A stretch of DNA of 64,000 bases from Mycobacterium sp. SMC-8 (GTDB lineage: Bacteria > Actinomycetota > Actinomycetes > Mycobacteriales > Mycobacteriaceae): NCBI RefSeq assembly GCF_025263565.1, contig NZ_CP079865.1, positions 1,054,001-1,118,000 of the forward strand. The letters are read 5' to 3'. The notes beneath the pieces were generated by a model. It was not told where the DNA came from. It searched no databases and was given only the letters and a program-made list of their open reading frames with translations. Numbering within the stretch: the first letter of the stretch is position 1; the number at the start of each line of letters is the position of its first letter. A program made the translations under genes and the position numbers. This document shows positions 26,838-34,366 of the stretch, piece after piece.

Positions 26838-28393
26838 CCGGTGCACATCCAGTACCCCACGCAGGTCAACTACTCGAGCGGGCGCACTTCGCCGCGGCCG
26901 CCTACGCCGACTACGACCAGGCGTCGGTGGCGCGGATCGTCGACGCGGTCGCCGAAGCCGGCTACCGCAATGCCGAACGCTTCGCCGCGGCCGCTGTCGC
27001 CGAGACCCAGATGGGTGTTGTCGACGACAAGGTGGTCAAGAACCGGGCCTGCTCGCGGGGCCTCGTCGAGTTCTACCGGGACCAGGATTACGTGACGCCG
27101 CGGGTGGACACTGCCCGCAAGATCGTCGAGATCCCCCGGCCTGCGGGCGTGGTCCTGGCTCTGACCCCGACGACCAATCCCGTTGCGACCGTGTACTTCA
27201 AAGTGATCCTGGCGTTGATGACCCGCAACGCCGTGGTCGTGGCGCCGCACCCCAGAGCCAAGCAGTGCTCGGCGGACGCGGCGCGGCTGCTCGGCGAGGC
27301 GGCCGTGGCCGCCGGCGCCCCGGACGGCATCGTGCAGGTCATCGACGAACCCTCGCTGCCGCTGGTCGAGGCGCTGATGTCCGACGAGCGCACCGACGTC
27401 ATCGTCGCCACCGGCGGCACCGGTGTGGTGCGCGCGGCCTACTCGTCGGGCAACCCGGCGCTCGGAGTCGGCCCCGGCAACGTCCCGGTGCTCGTCGACG
27501 CGACCGCCGACCTCGAGGCGGCCGCGCGGCGCATCGTCGACAGCAAGGCCTTCGACAATTCGGTGCTGTGCACCAATGAGTCGGTGCTGATCGTCGAGGA
27601 CGCCGTGGCCGGCAGGCTCAGCACCGCGCTGACGCGGCACGGTGCGCACATTCTCGATCCGGATGCGGCGATCCGGTTGCGCGAGTACATGTTCCCCGAC
27701 GGCGCACTGAACACCGAGGTCGTCGGCCGGGACGCCGCGTGGATCGCCGAGCGGATCGGGCTGCGCGTCACCCCCAAGACCCGGGTCCTGATCGCGCCGT
27801 TCACCGACGTCATCGGCGAAGAGGTGCTCACCCACGAGAAGCTCTGCCCGGTGCTCGGCATGACCACGGTCGCCGACGCGCGGCGCGGCATCCGCGCCGC
27901 CCGCGCAGTGGTCCGCATCGCCGGTGCCGGTCATTCGGCTGCCATCCACAGCGAGGACCCCGCCGTCATCACCGAATTCGCCGCCCAGGTACCGGTGCTG
28001 CGGGTTTCGGTCAACGTCGGCAACAGCACCGGCAGCTCCGGGCTGGAGACCAACCTCGCGCCGTCGATGACGATCGGCACCGGCTTCGTCGGGCGCAGCT
28101 CCATCGGGGAGAACCTGCAGCCCGAGAATCTGCTGAACTGGGCCCGGATCGCCTACAACGCCGACGCCGGGGTGTCGATGCCCAACTTCGCCGGGTTGTC
28201 GCCGTGGCGCTCACCGGCCGGGCCGGTGCCGGCGTATCCCCGTGCCTCCAACGACCCGTCCGCCGCCGCCGCGCCCGTGGCACCCGTCAGCCGGCCCGCC
28301 CCCCGCCGCGCCGCCGATCCCGGCATCGAGGCGCTGCGCGCCGAGCTTCGCGCGCTGGTGGCCGAAGAACTCGCACAACTGATCAAGAGGTGA
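26834..28393 (+). CDS. CoA-acylating aldehyde dehydrogenase with C-terminal encapsulation helix
   Basis: A 519-residue PduP/EutE-type aldehyde dehydrogenase that would oxidise propionaldehyde to propionyl-CoA with NAD+. The catalytic Cys is near residue 246 (AFDNSVLCTNES). Typical sequence includes TPTTNPVATVYFK and HEKLCPVLGMTTV. After about residue 465 a Pro/Ala linker leads to the last 22 residues, an amphipathic helix (IEALRAELRALVAEELAQLI). Such short helices after a flexible linker target enzymes into microcompartments. GTG 26834 overlaps the upstream stop (GTGA). This is the best candidate for the core cargo enzyme. Confidence 0.92.
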   Translation: MTGAHPVPHAGQLLERAHFAAAAYADYDQASVARIVDAVAEAGYRNAERFAAAAVAETQMGVVDDKVVKNRACSRGLVEFYRDQDYVTPRVDTARKIVEIPRPAGVVLALTPTTNPVATVYFKVILALMTRNAVVVAPHPRAKQCSADAARLLGEAAVAAGAPDGIVQVIDEPSLPLVEALMSDERTDVIVATGGTGVVRAAYSSGNPALGVGPGNVPVLVDATADLEAAARRIVDSKAFDNSVLCTNESVLIVEDAVAGRLSTALTRHGAHILDPDAAIRLREYMFPDGALNTEVVGRDAAWIAERIGLRVTPKTRVLIAPFTDVIGEEVLTHEKLCPVLGMTTVADARRGIRAARAVVRIAGAGHSAAIHSEDPAVITEFAAQVPVLRVSVNVGNSTGSSGLETNLAPSMTIGTGFVGRSSIGENLQPENLLNWARIAYNADAGVSMPNFAGLSPWRSPAGPVPAYPRASNDPSAAAAPVAPVSRPAPRRAADPGIEALRAELRALVAEELAQLIKR

Positions 28394-28396
28394 CCC

Positions 28397-29002
28397 GTGG
28401 CTGAACTGCGTTCGTTCATCTTCATCGACCGGCTTCAGCCGCAGACGATGTCGTATCTGGGCACCTGGATCAAGGGTGCGCTGCCGCGCGCCGGTGTCGC
28501 CGCGCAGATCATCGAGGTGGCGCCGGGCCTGGACATCGAGGGCGTCACCGACGTCGCCCTCAAGCACGCCGAGGTGCAGGCCGGGGTGCTGGTGGTGGAG
28601 CGGCAGTTCGGCTACCTGGAGTTCCACGGTGACACCGCCAACGTCGAAGCCGCCGCCGACGCCGCACTGGCCGAGCTGGGACGCGATGCCGCCTCCGCGA
28701 CGCCGCCACAGATCCTGGCCTCCCGGATCATCTCCAGCATCGACCAGCAGCACGCATTCCTGATCAACCGCAACAAGATCGGGTCGATGGTGCTGGCCGG
28801 CGAGACTCTCTACGTGCTGGAAGTGTCCCCCGCGTCATACGCGATCCTGGCCACCAACGAGGCCGAGAAGGCCGCCGACGTGAAGGTCGTGGACTTCCGG
28901 ATGATCGGCGCGACCGGCCGGGTGTACCTGTCGGGCAGCGAATCCGACGTCCGCCAGGCCGCGGCCGCGGCCGAAGAGGCCCTCGCGCGGAGTGTGCGGT
29001 GA
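28397..29002 (+). CDS. BMC-T shell protein (tandem BMC domains), first copy
   Basis: A 201-residue microcompartment shell protein with two BMC domains that would trimerise into pseudohexamers. Domain one ends around VQAGVLVVERQFGYLEFHGD. Domain two contains SIDQQHAFLINRNKIGSMVL and LYVLEVSPASYAILATNEAE. It is clearly paralogous to the 30088 gene, sharing the VERQFG, QHAxxxNRN and ATNEAE blocks. The domain order looks circularly permuted, as reported for mycobacterial RMM trimers, but this needs a structure model. It starts at GTG, three bases after the aldehyde dehydrogenase stop. Confidence 0.88.
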   Translation: MAELRSFIFIDRLQPQTMSYLGTWIKGALPRAGVAAQIIEVAPGLDIEGVTDVALKHAEVQAGVLVVERQFGYLEFHGDTANVEAAADAALAELGRDAASATPPQILASRIISSIDQQHAFLINRNKIGSMVLAGETLYVLEVSPASYAILATNEAEKAADVKVVDFRMIGATGRVYLSGSESDVRQAAAAAEEALARSVR

Positions 29003-29499
29003 GCATCGACCGCGACGTGCTGCGGCAGCTGGTCCGCGAGGTGATCCGCGAAACCGTCGGTGACCTCACGGCGGCCCGGCCCGCGAACGTGCGGACTCCC
29101 GCACCGGCAGCCCCGCCTCCCCCGGCAGCCCCGGCGCCCGACGGCCCCGTGGCCACCGGACCGCTGGCCGCCGACGAACGCTCGCGCGTCGACACCGTGC
29201 GCATCACCAACGACCGCGACCTCGATGTGTTCGTACGAAACCTGCTGCGGCTGTTCGAGAATCCGAAGACCCGCGCCGACCTGCGGCACGGCCGGCTGTC
29301 CTTCCGGCTGGCAGGCACCGACCGCCACGGCCCGGGCAGCACCAAACGCATCGAGCGCGGCGCGGTCACCGAACGCCAGATCTCCGACATCGCCGCTTCC
29401 GGCGCATCCCTGGTCCTCGGCCCCCGGGCCGTGCTGACCCCGCTGGCCCGCGAGCGCGCCCGCGCACTGGGCGTGACGATCCACAAGGAGCGAACATGA
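28999..29499 (+). CDS. Uncharacterised microcompartment-associated protein with N-terminal encapsulation-type helix
   Basis: A 166-residue protein without an assigned function. Residues 3-21 (IDRDVLRQLVREVIRETVG) form an amphipathic helix like known encapsulation peptides. A Pro/Ala linker (about residues 26-55) follows, then a compact domain (about 60-166). The C-terminal part VTERQISDIAASGASLVLGP and AVLTPLARERARALGVTIHKE resembles a motif I associate with EutQ-like and other microcompartment proteins. GTG overlaps the BMC-T stop and the stop overlaps the BMC-P start, so stoichiometric co-translation is likely. It could be a cargo scaffold or an enzyme; no catalytic residues stand out. Confidence 0.75.
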   Translation: MSIDRDVLRQLVREVIRETVGDLTAARPANVRTPAPAAPPPPAAPAPDGPVATGPLAADERSRVDTVRITNDRDLDVFVRNLLRLFENPKTRADLRHGRLSFRLAGTDRHGPGSTKRIERGAVTERQISDIAASGASLVLGPRAVLTPLARERARALGVTIHKERT

Positions 29500-29741
29500 T
29501 CAGTGGCACGGTCATCGGGCAGGTCTGGTCGACCCGCCGCATCGACGGCATCCCCGCCGGCGCTTTCCTGGAAGTCGAGGTCGACGGCTCCGGGTCGCGG
29601 CTGATCGCGTTCGACGTGCTCGGCAGCGGAGTCGGCGAGCACGTGCTGGTCACCCAGGGCTCGGTGGCGGCGAGTTGGTTCACCGGCACCCCGCCTCCGG
29701 TCGACGCACTGATCATCGGCTCCATCGATCCCACCGGCTAG
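29496..29741 (+). CDS. BMC-P shell vertex protein (EutN/CcmL family)
   Basis: An 81-residue protein of the EutN/CcmL family whose pentamers cap the vertices of the icosahedral shell. The family N-terminus is MISGTVIGQVWSTRRIDGIP and the pore-side block is DVLGSGVGEHVLVTQGS. The C-terminal end DALIIGSID is conserved. The ATG overlaps the upstream stop (ATGA). It is the only pentamer in the window, enough for closure. Confidence 0.94.
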   Translation: MISGTVIGQVWSTRRIDGIPAGAFLEVEVDGSGSRLIAFDVLGSGVGEHVLVTQGSVAASWFTGTPPPVDALIIGSIDPTG

Positions 29742-29795
29742 CCATCCCGGTTACCGGCCCCAACGTCAGATAACCCGACACAAAGGAGAAACACC

Positions 29796-30077
29796 ATGGC
29801 CAGCAACGCGATCGGAATGATCGAGACCAAGGGTTACGTCGCCGCACTCGCGGCTGCCGACGCGATGGTCAAGGCGGCCAACGTGACGATCACCGACCGC
29901 CAGCAGGTCGGCGACGGCCTGGTGGCCGTCATCGTCACCGGAGAGGTCGGCGCCGTCAAGGCGGCCACCGAGGCCGGCGCCGAATCCGCCTCGCAGGTTG
30001 GCGAACTCGTCAGCGTGCACGTGATCCCGCGCCCGCACAGCGAACTGGGTGCGCACTTCTCCGTCGCCGCGCAGTAG
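29796..30077 (+). CDS. BMC-H shell hexamer protein
   Basis: A 93-residue single-domain shell protein that forms hexameric tiles, normally the most abundant shell component. The hallmarks are [20 protein letters not shown], the edge Lys/Arg segment and [16 protein letters not shown], and it ends with [11 protein letters not shown]. It has a good AAAGGAG ribosome site, and the 54-base gap before it breaks the overlapping chain, allowing separate, higher translation. Confidence 0.95.
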   Translation: MASNAIGMIETKGYVAALAAADAMVKAANVTITDRQQVGDGLVAVIVTGEVGAVKAATEAGAESASQVGELVSVHVIPRPHSELGAHFSVAAQ

Positions 30078-30087
30078 TCTGCTGAAG

Positions 30088-30741
30088 ATGGTCGTAACGG
30101 ACGCACCGACGCGGACCGACATCCGCGTCTACCTCCTCGTCGAGGATCTGCAGCAGCAGTTCGCCGCCTACCTCGGCACCCCGACCCGAGCGCGCGGCTA
30201 CCCGCCGTACGCCGGTGAGCACGCGCTCATCGTCGAGGTGTCGCCGGCGCTGGCGATCGAGCGGGTCATCGACCTCGCGCTGCGGGAGGTGCCCGGCATC
30301 CAACCCGGAATCCTGTACGTGGAACGACAGTTCGGCGTGCTGGAGATCCATTCGAGCGACCTCGACGACGTGCGGCGTGCCGGTGAGGCCATCCTGACCG
30401 GGACCCAGAGCTCGGCCACCGATCAGCTCCGTCCGCGGGTGCTCTACCACGACGTCATCGAGGACATCACCGATCAGCACGCGGTGATCCTCAACCGCAA
30501 CCGGCAGGCGTCGATGGTGCTGCCCGGCCAGTCTCTGCTGGTGTACGAGATGACACCGGCGCTGTTCGCGGCGGTTGCGGCCAACGAGGCGGAGCGGGCC
30601 GCGCCCGGTCTGACGCTGGTCGACGTGCAGATGATCGGTGCGGCAGGCAGGCTCTACATCAGTGGCAGCACCAAGGATGTCGTCGTGGCGCGCGACCGCA
30701 TCACCGAGGTGCTGGGAGGGATCGAAGGGCGTGACCATTGA
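30088..30741 (+). CDS. BMC-T shell protein, second copy
   Basis: A 217-residue tandem-BMC shell protein paralogous to the 28397 gene. Corresponding blocks are IQPGILYVERQFGVLEIHSS and DQHAVILNRNRQASMVLPGQ with YEMTPALFAAVAANEAERAA. A longer insert near residues 30-45 (TPTRARGYPPYAG) and a basic tail distinguish it. Differing pore loops may give the two trimers different permeability. ATG 30088 is 10 bases after the BMC-H stop; the stop overlaps the kinase TTG (TTGA). Confidence 0.87.
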   Translation: MVVTDAPTRTDIRVYLLVEDLQQQFAAYLGTPTRARGYPPYAGEHALIVEVSPALAIERVIDLALREVPGIQPGILYVERQFGVLEIHSSDLDDVRRAGEAILTGTQSSATDQLRPRVLYHDVIEDITDQHAVILNRNRQASMVLPGQSLLVYEMTPALFAAVAANEAERAAPGLTLVDVQMIGAAGRLYISGSTKDVVVARDRITEVLGGIEGRDH

Positions 30742-31730
30742 GCTCAGACTTCACTGACGACCAGGCCGTCGCCGAGAAGGCTCTGGAGGCGTTCGACCTG
30801 CCTGCGGGCTCGGCGCTGCGGCTGCTCAACCTGTCCGAGAACGCGACCTACGCGGTCGAGGAGCCCGGCAGCGGGCACCGGTCCATCCTGCGGGTGCACC
30901 GGCAGGACTACCACCGCGTCGACCAGATCGAGTCGGAGCTGATGTGGCTGGACGCGCTGCACCGTGACAGCGACGTCACCGTGCCGAAGGTGATCCCGGC
31001 CCGGGACGGACGCCGCGTGGTGGCTGTCGAGCACGAGGGCACCGAACGGCACGTCGTCCATTTCGAGATGGTGCCGGGTGCCGAACCGGACGAGAACACC
31101 GTGAGTTCCACCGACTTTTACACCCTCGGCTGCATCACCGCCGCGCTTCACTACCATGCCCGCCGCTGGCAGCGACCGGCCGGGTTCAGCCGATTCTCCT
31201 GGGACTGGGAACACAGTCTCGGCGGGACGCCCCGCTGGGGACGCTGGCGTGACGCGATCGGCGTCGGGGACCACGAGGCCGAGGTGCTGAGCCGGGCCGA
31301 GACGCTGTTGCACCGCCGGCTCACCGAATACGGCAGCGGGCCCGACACGTTCGGTTTGGTGCATGCCGACCTGAGGTTGGCCAACCTGCTGGTCGACGGT
31401 GAGACGATCACCGTGATCGACTTCGACGACTGCGGATTCGGTTGGTATTTCTATGATTTCGGCACAGCCGTGTCGTTCTTCGAGGACCATCCGTCCGTTC
31501 CCGAATGGCAGCACGCCTGGGTCAACGGGTACCGCAGCCGCGGGACGATGAGCGAGGCCGACGAGGACATGCTGGCGTCGTTCATCCTGCTGCGACGCCT
31601 GTTGTTGCTGGCCTGGATGGGCACCCACAGCCACTCCAAGGAGTCCCAGGCCATCTCCGTGACCTACGCCGCGGGCAGCTGCAAGCTCGCTGAGCAGTAC
31701 CTGACCTCTGACGGTCACCGGCTTTTCTGA
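30738..31730 (+). CDS. APH-family kinase, probable 1-amino-2-propanol kinase
   Basis: A 330-residue aminoglycoside-phosphotransferase-fold kinase. The catalytic loop is HADLRLAN (His209, Asp211, Asn216) and the metal-binding loop [10 protein letters not shown] follows. In mycobacterial RMM loci the homologue phosphorylates (S)-1-amino-2-propanol, and the phospho-lyase then makes propionaldehyde. Its place between shell and dehydrogenase genes agrees. The start TTG at 30738 overlaps the BMC-T stop; translation from TTG implies a lower level than shell protein. There is no encapsulation peptide, so it likely works in the cytoplasm. Confidence 0.88.
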   Translation: MSSDFTDDQAVAEKALEAFDLPAGSALRLLNLSENATYAVEEPGSGHRSILRVHRQDYHRVDQIESELMWLDALHRDSDVTVPKVIPARDGRRVVAVEHEGTERHVVHFEMVPGAEPDENTVSSTDFYTLGCITAALHYHARRWQRPAGFSRFSWDWEHSLGGTPRWGRWRDAIGVGDHEAEVLSRAETLLHRRLTEYGSGPDTFGLVHADLRLANLLVDGETITVIDFDDCGFGWYFYDFGTAVSFFEDHPSVPEWQHAWVNGYRSRGTMSEADEDMLASFILLRRLLLLAWMGTHSHSKESQAISVTYAAGSCKLAEQYLTSDGHRLF

Positions 31731-31756
31731 TCCTCGTTCCGAAAGGGCTTATCGCT

Positions 31757-32536
31757 ATGTTCAATTCGCTGCAGGGCCGGTCGGCCATCGTCACCGGCGG
31801 AAGCAAGGGCATCGGGCGAGGCATCGCCGAGACATTCGCCAAGGCCGGCGTCAACGTCGTCATCACCGGGCGCACTCAGGCCGACATCGACAGCTCCGTC
31901 GCCGACCTGACCGGGCTGGCCGGCACCGTGACCGGGGTGGCCGCCGACGTGACCAGCCCCGAGGACTGCCGCCGTGTCGTCGCGGCCGCGGTGGAACGCA
32001 ACGGCGGCCTGGACATCGTGTGCGCCAACGCCGGAATCTTCCCGTCCGGCCGCCTGCAGGACCTCACCCCCGAGGACATCGAGCAGGTCATCGGCGTGAA
32101 CTTCAAGGGGACCGTCTACATCGTGCAGGCGGCACTGGATGCGCTGACCGCCAGCGGCCACGGCCGGGTGATCATCACCTCGTCGATCACCGGCCCGGTC
32201 ACCGGCTTCCCCGGCTGGTCCCATTACGGCGCGAGCAAGGCCGCGCAGCTGGGCTTCCTGCGCACCGCCGCGATCGAGCTGGCGCCCAAGAAGATCACCG
32301 TCAACGCGGTACTGCCGGGCAACATCATCACCGAGGGCCTGATCGACATGGGCCAGACCTACATGGACCAGATGGCCGCGTCGGTGCCGGCCGGCAAGCT
32401 CGGCGAGGTCGCCGACATCGGTAACGCCGCACTGTTCTTCGCCACCGACGAGGCCTCCTACATCACGGGGCAGTCGCTGGTGGTCGACGGTGGCCAGATT
32501 CTGCCCGAATCACCGGAGGCACTCGCCGACCTTTGA
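31757..32536 (+). CDS. Short-chain dehydrogenase, probable amino-alcohol/aminoacetone dehydrogenase
   Basis: A 259-residue classical SDR. The cofactor loop is TGGSKGIG (residues 14-21), the structural motif CANAG, and the catalytic Tyr157 and Lys161 lie in HYGASKAAQ, with Ser in TSSITG. In RMM loci an SDR interconverts aminoacetone and 1-amino-2-propanol. If it runs as a reductase it would re-oxidise NADH made by the aldehyde dehydrogenase, which matters because no alcohol dehydrogenase of the PduQ type is present. It follows the kinase by 26 bases with a GAAAGGG ribosome site. Confidence 0.86.
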   Translation: MFNSLQGRSAIVTGGSKGIGRGIAETFAKAGVNVVITGRTQADIDSSVADLTGLAGTVTGVAADVTSPEDCRRVVAAAVERNGGLDIVCANAGIFPSGRLQDLTPEDIEQVIGVNFKGTVYIVQAALDALTASGHGRVIITSSITGPVTGFPGWSHYGASKAAQLGFLRTAAIELAPKKITVNAVLPGNIITEGLIDMGQTYMDQMAASVPAGKLGEVADIGNAALFFATDEASYITGQSLVVDGGQILPESPEALADL

Positions 32537-32552
32537 CGGCCGATGGCCTACA

Positions 32553-32567
32553 TTTGGTCTTACCAAT
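32553..32567. promoter_or_regulatory. GntR-type operator before gntR
   Basis: TTTGGTCTTACCAAT contains the inverted repeat TTGGT/ACCAA around CTT. It ends 21 bases upstream of the gntR GTG, overlapping where a promoter would sit, and matches the half-sites at 25445-25459. It suggests autoregulation of the UTRA regulator. Confidence 0.65.
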
Positions 32568-32588
32568 TCAGTGGCGTGAGGAGGTCCG

Positions 32589-33356
32589 GTGCCGACCCAA
32601 ACCGAAGATCTGCGGCGCCGGATCGTGGCTGACATCAACGCCGGGGTGCCGGGCACCAAGCTCGGCAGTGAGCGCGAGCTCGCCGAACGCTACCGCACCA
32701 GCCGCTCCAGCCTGCGCCAGGTGCTGGCCGCGCTGGAGGAGGCCGGTCTCGTCGACCGGGTGATCGGCCGCTCCGGCGGCATCTTCATCAGCCACGCGCA
32801 GGTACAGCGCAGCCTGACCGACGTCGTCGGCGTTCCGGCGTTCCTGGCCAGCCAAGGCTATGTCGCGGGCACCCGGGTGCTGTCGACGAAGATCGCCGCA
32901 CCCGACGCCGTCACCCAGCAGGCACTGGGTATCGGCGCCGACGACTTCGTCATCGAGATTCAGCGGCTGCGACTGGCCGACGGTTCACCGATCTCGCTGG
33001 AGCTGGCCCAGTTTCCGGCCGAGACCTTCCCGGGTCTGCTGGAGCAGCAGCTCGGCGGCTCGCTCTACGAGATCCTGGAAAGCGAGTACGGACTGGTCAC
33101 CGCACGCGCCGACGAGCGCATCGAGGCGGTCAACGCGACGCCCGAGGAAGCCAACCTGCTCGGCATCAAGCCGAAGTCGGCGCTGCTGCTGATCACCCGG
33201 ATCACCTACGACCAGCACGACACCCCGTGCGAGTTCTCCCGGGACCTGTTCCGCGGGGACCGCACCCGGCTCGCGGTGACCGCACAGGGGCACGGCGTGG
33301 GGGGCGCACCGTCGGTGGCCGCCGCCTCGGTCACCCTGCAGAGTCAGGCGGTCTGA
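32589..33356 (+). CDS. GntR-family regulator with UTRA domain
   Basis: A 255-residue transcription factor with an N-terminal winged helix (residues 5-75; SERELAERYRTSRSSLRQVL is the recognition region) and a C-terminal UTRA ligand-binding domain (about 90-240) of the HutC/FadR-like type. It is the last gene of the microcompartment operon and probably senses an intermediate of the amino-alcohol or diol pathway. GTG 32589 has a strong GAGGAGG site. Its likely operators are at 25411, 25445 and 32553. Confidence 0.9.
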   Translation: MPTQTEDLRRRIVADINAGVPGTKLGSERELAERYRTSRSSLRQVLAALEEAGLVDRVIGRSGGIFISHAQVQRSLTDVVGVPAFLASQGYVAGTRVLSTKIAAPDAVTQQALGIGADDFVIEIQRLRLADGSPISLELAQFPAETFPGLLEQQLGGSLYEILESEYGLVTARADERIEAVNATPEEANLLGIKPKSALLLITRITYDQHDTPCEFSRDLFRGDRTRLAVTAQGHGVGGAPSVAAASVTLQSQAV

Positions 33357-33359
33357 GCT

Positions 33360-33422
33360 TCGCGAAACCGCCGTCACGGTAGTGGTTCGCGTGCCGCGAC
33401 TACCGTGGTGGCGGTTTCGCGA
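33360..33422. repeat. Large palindrome between gntR and gluQRS
   Basis: A 24-bp inverted repeat (arms 33360-33383 and 33399-33422, two mismatches) surrounds a 15-nt loop. The arms begin TCGCGAAACCGCC and end CACGGTAGT. It starts four bases after the gntR stop and ends 15 bases before the gluQRS start. It could end the microcompartment transcript, though no T-run follows. Confidence 0.7.
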
Positions 33423-33437
33423 GGCAGAGTAGGGCCC

Positions 33438-34322
33438 GTGACCAGCACCCCCGGCGCAGGCAGGTTCGCGCCGAGCCCGTCGGCGGACCTGCACATCGGC
33501 AACCTCCGCACCGCCGTGCTGGCGTGCCTGTTCGCCCGGTCGACCGGGCGGCGGTTCCTGATGCGCGTCGAGGACCTCGACGACCGCACCCACACCGACA
33601 TCGCCGACCGCCAGCTCGCCGACCTCGCCGCGATCGGCATCACCTGGGACGGACCGGCCACCCGACAGACCGAGCACGCCGCACGCTACGACGCCGTCGT
33701 CGACTCGCTGAAAGAGCGCGGACTGCTCTTCGAATGTTATTGCAGCAGAAGAGACATCGCGCAGGCCCCGCGCGCGCCGCACGCTCCCGAGGGCGCTTAC
33801 CCCGGTACCTGCCGCCACCTCACCGATGCCGAACGTGAACACCGGCGGCAGCAGACCGGCCGACCACCCGCCCTGCGGCTGTGCACCGACGTCACGTCCT
33901 TCACCGTCCACGACGTGTTGCACGGTGACTACACCGGCCTGGTCGACGACTTCGTCGTGCGGCGCGGCGACGGGGTCACGGCCTACAACCTGGCCGTTGT
34001 CGTCGACGATGCGGCATCCGGGATCGACCAGGTGGTGCGCGGCGACGACCTGCTGGCGTCGTCACCGCGCCAGGCGTACCTGGCACGGCTGCTCGGCCAC
34101 CCGGAACCGGTGTACGCCCACGTACCTCTGGTGCTCAACGCCGACGGGGCCCGGCTGGCCAAACGCGACGGCGCGGTGACGCTGGCCGAGATCGGCGTCG
34201 ACGTCGCGCTCGCGCAGATCGCCGACTCCCTCGGATACTCGGCGCGCACCGTCGACGGCATGCTCGACGAGTTCGACCCGCAACGGTTGCCGCGCGCACC
34301 GTGGGTATACCGGCCGGGGTGA
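33438..34322 (+). CDS. gluQRS: Glutamyl-Q tRNA(Asp) synthetase
   Basis: A 294-residue truncated glutamyl-tRNA synthetase paralogue that attaches Glu to queuosine in tRNA-Asp. The HIGH-like signature is [20 protein letters not shown]. The zinc cluster includes CYCSRRD (about residue 100) and YPGTCRH. The KMSKS-like motif is reduced to LAKRDG, and the anticodon-binding domain is missing, as expected. GTG 33438 is chosen from family alignment. Its substrate needs queuosine; tgt is 6 kb away. Confidence 0.9.
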   Translation: MTSTPGAGRFAPSPSADLHIGNLRTAVLACLFARSTGRRFLMRVEDLDDRTHTDIADRQLADLAAIGITWDGPATRQTEHAARYDAVVDSLKERGLLFECYCSRRDIAQAPRAPHAPEGAYPGTCRHLTDAEREHRRQQTGRPPALRLCTDVTSFTVHDVLHGDYTGLVDDFVVRRGDGVTAYNLAVVVDDAASGIDQVVRGDDLLASSPRQAYLARLLGHPEPVYAHVPLVLNADGARLAKRDGAVTLAEIGVDVALAQIADSLGYSARTVDGMLDEFDPQRLPRAPWVYRPG

Positions 34323-34366
34323 GCAGAACCCTTCAGCTGACGCGGCCGGGTTGCTACGGTCCGGCG

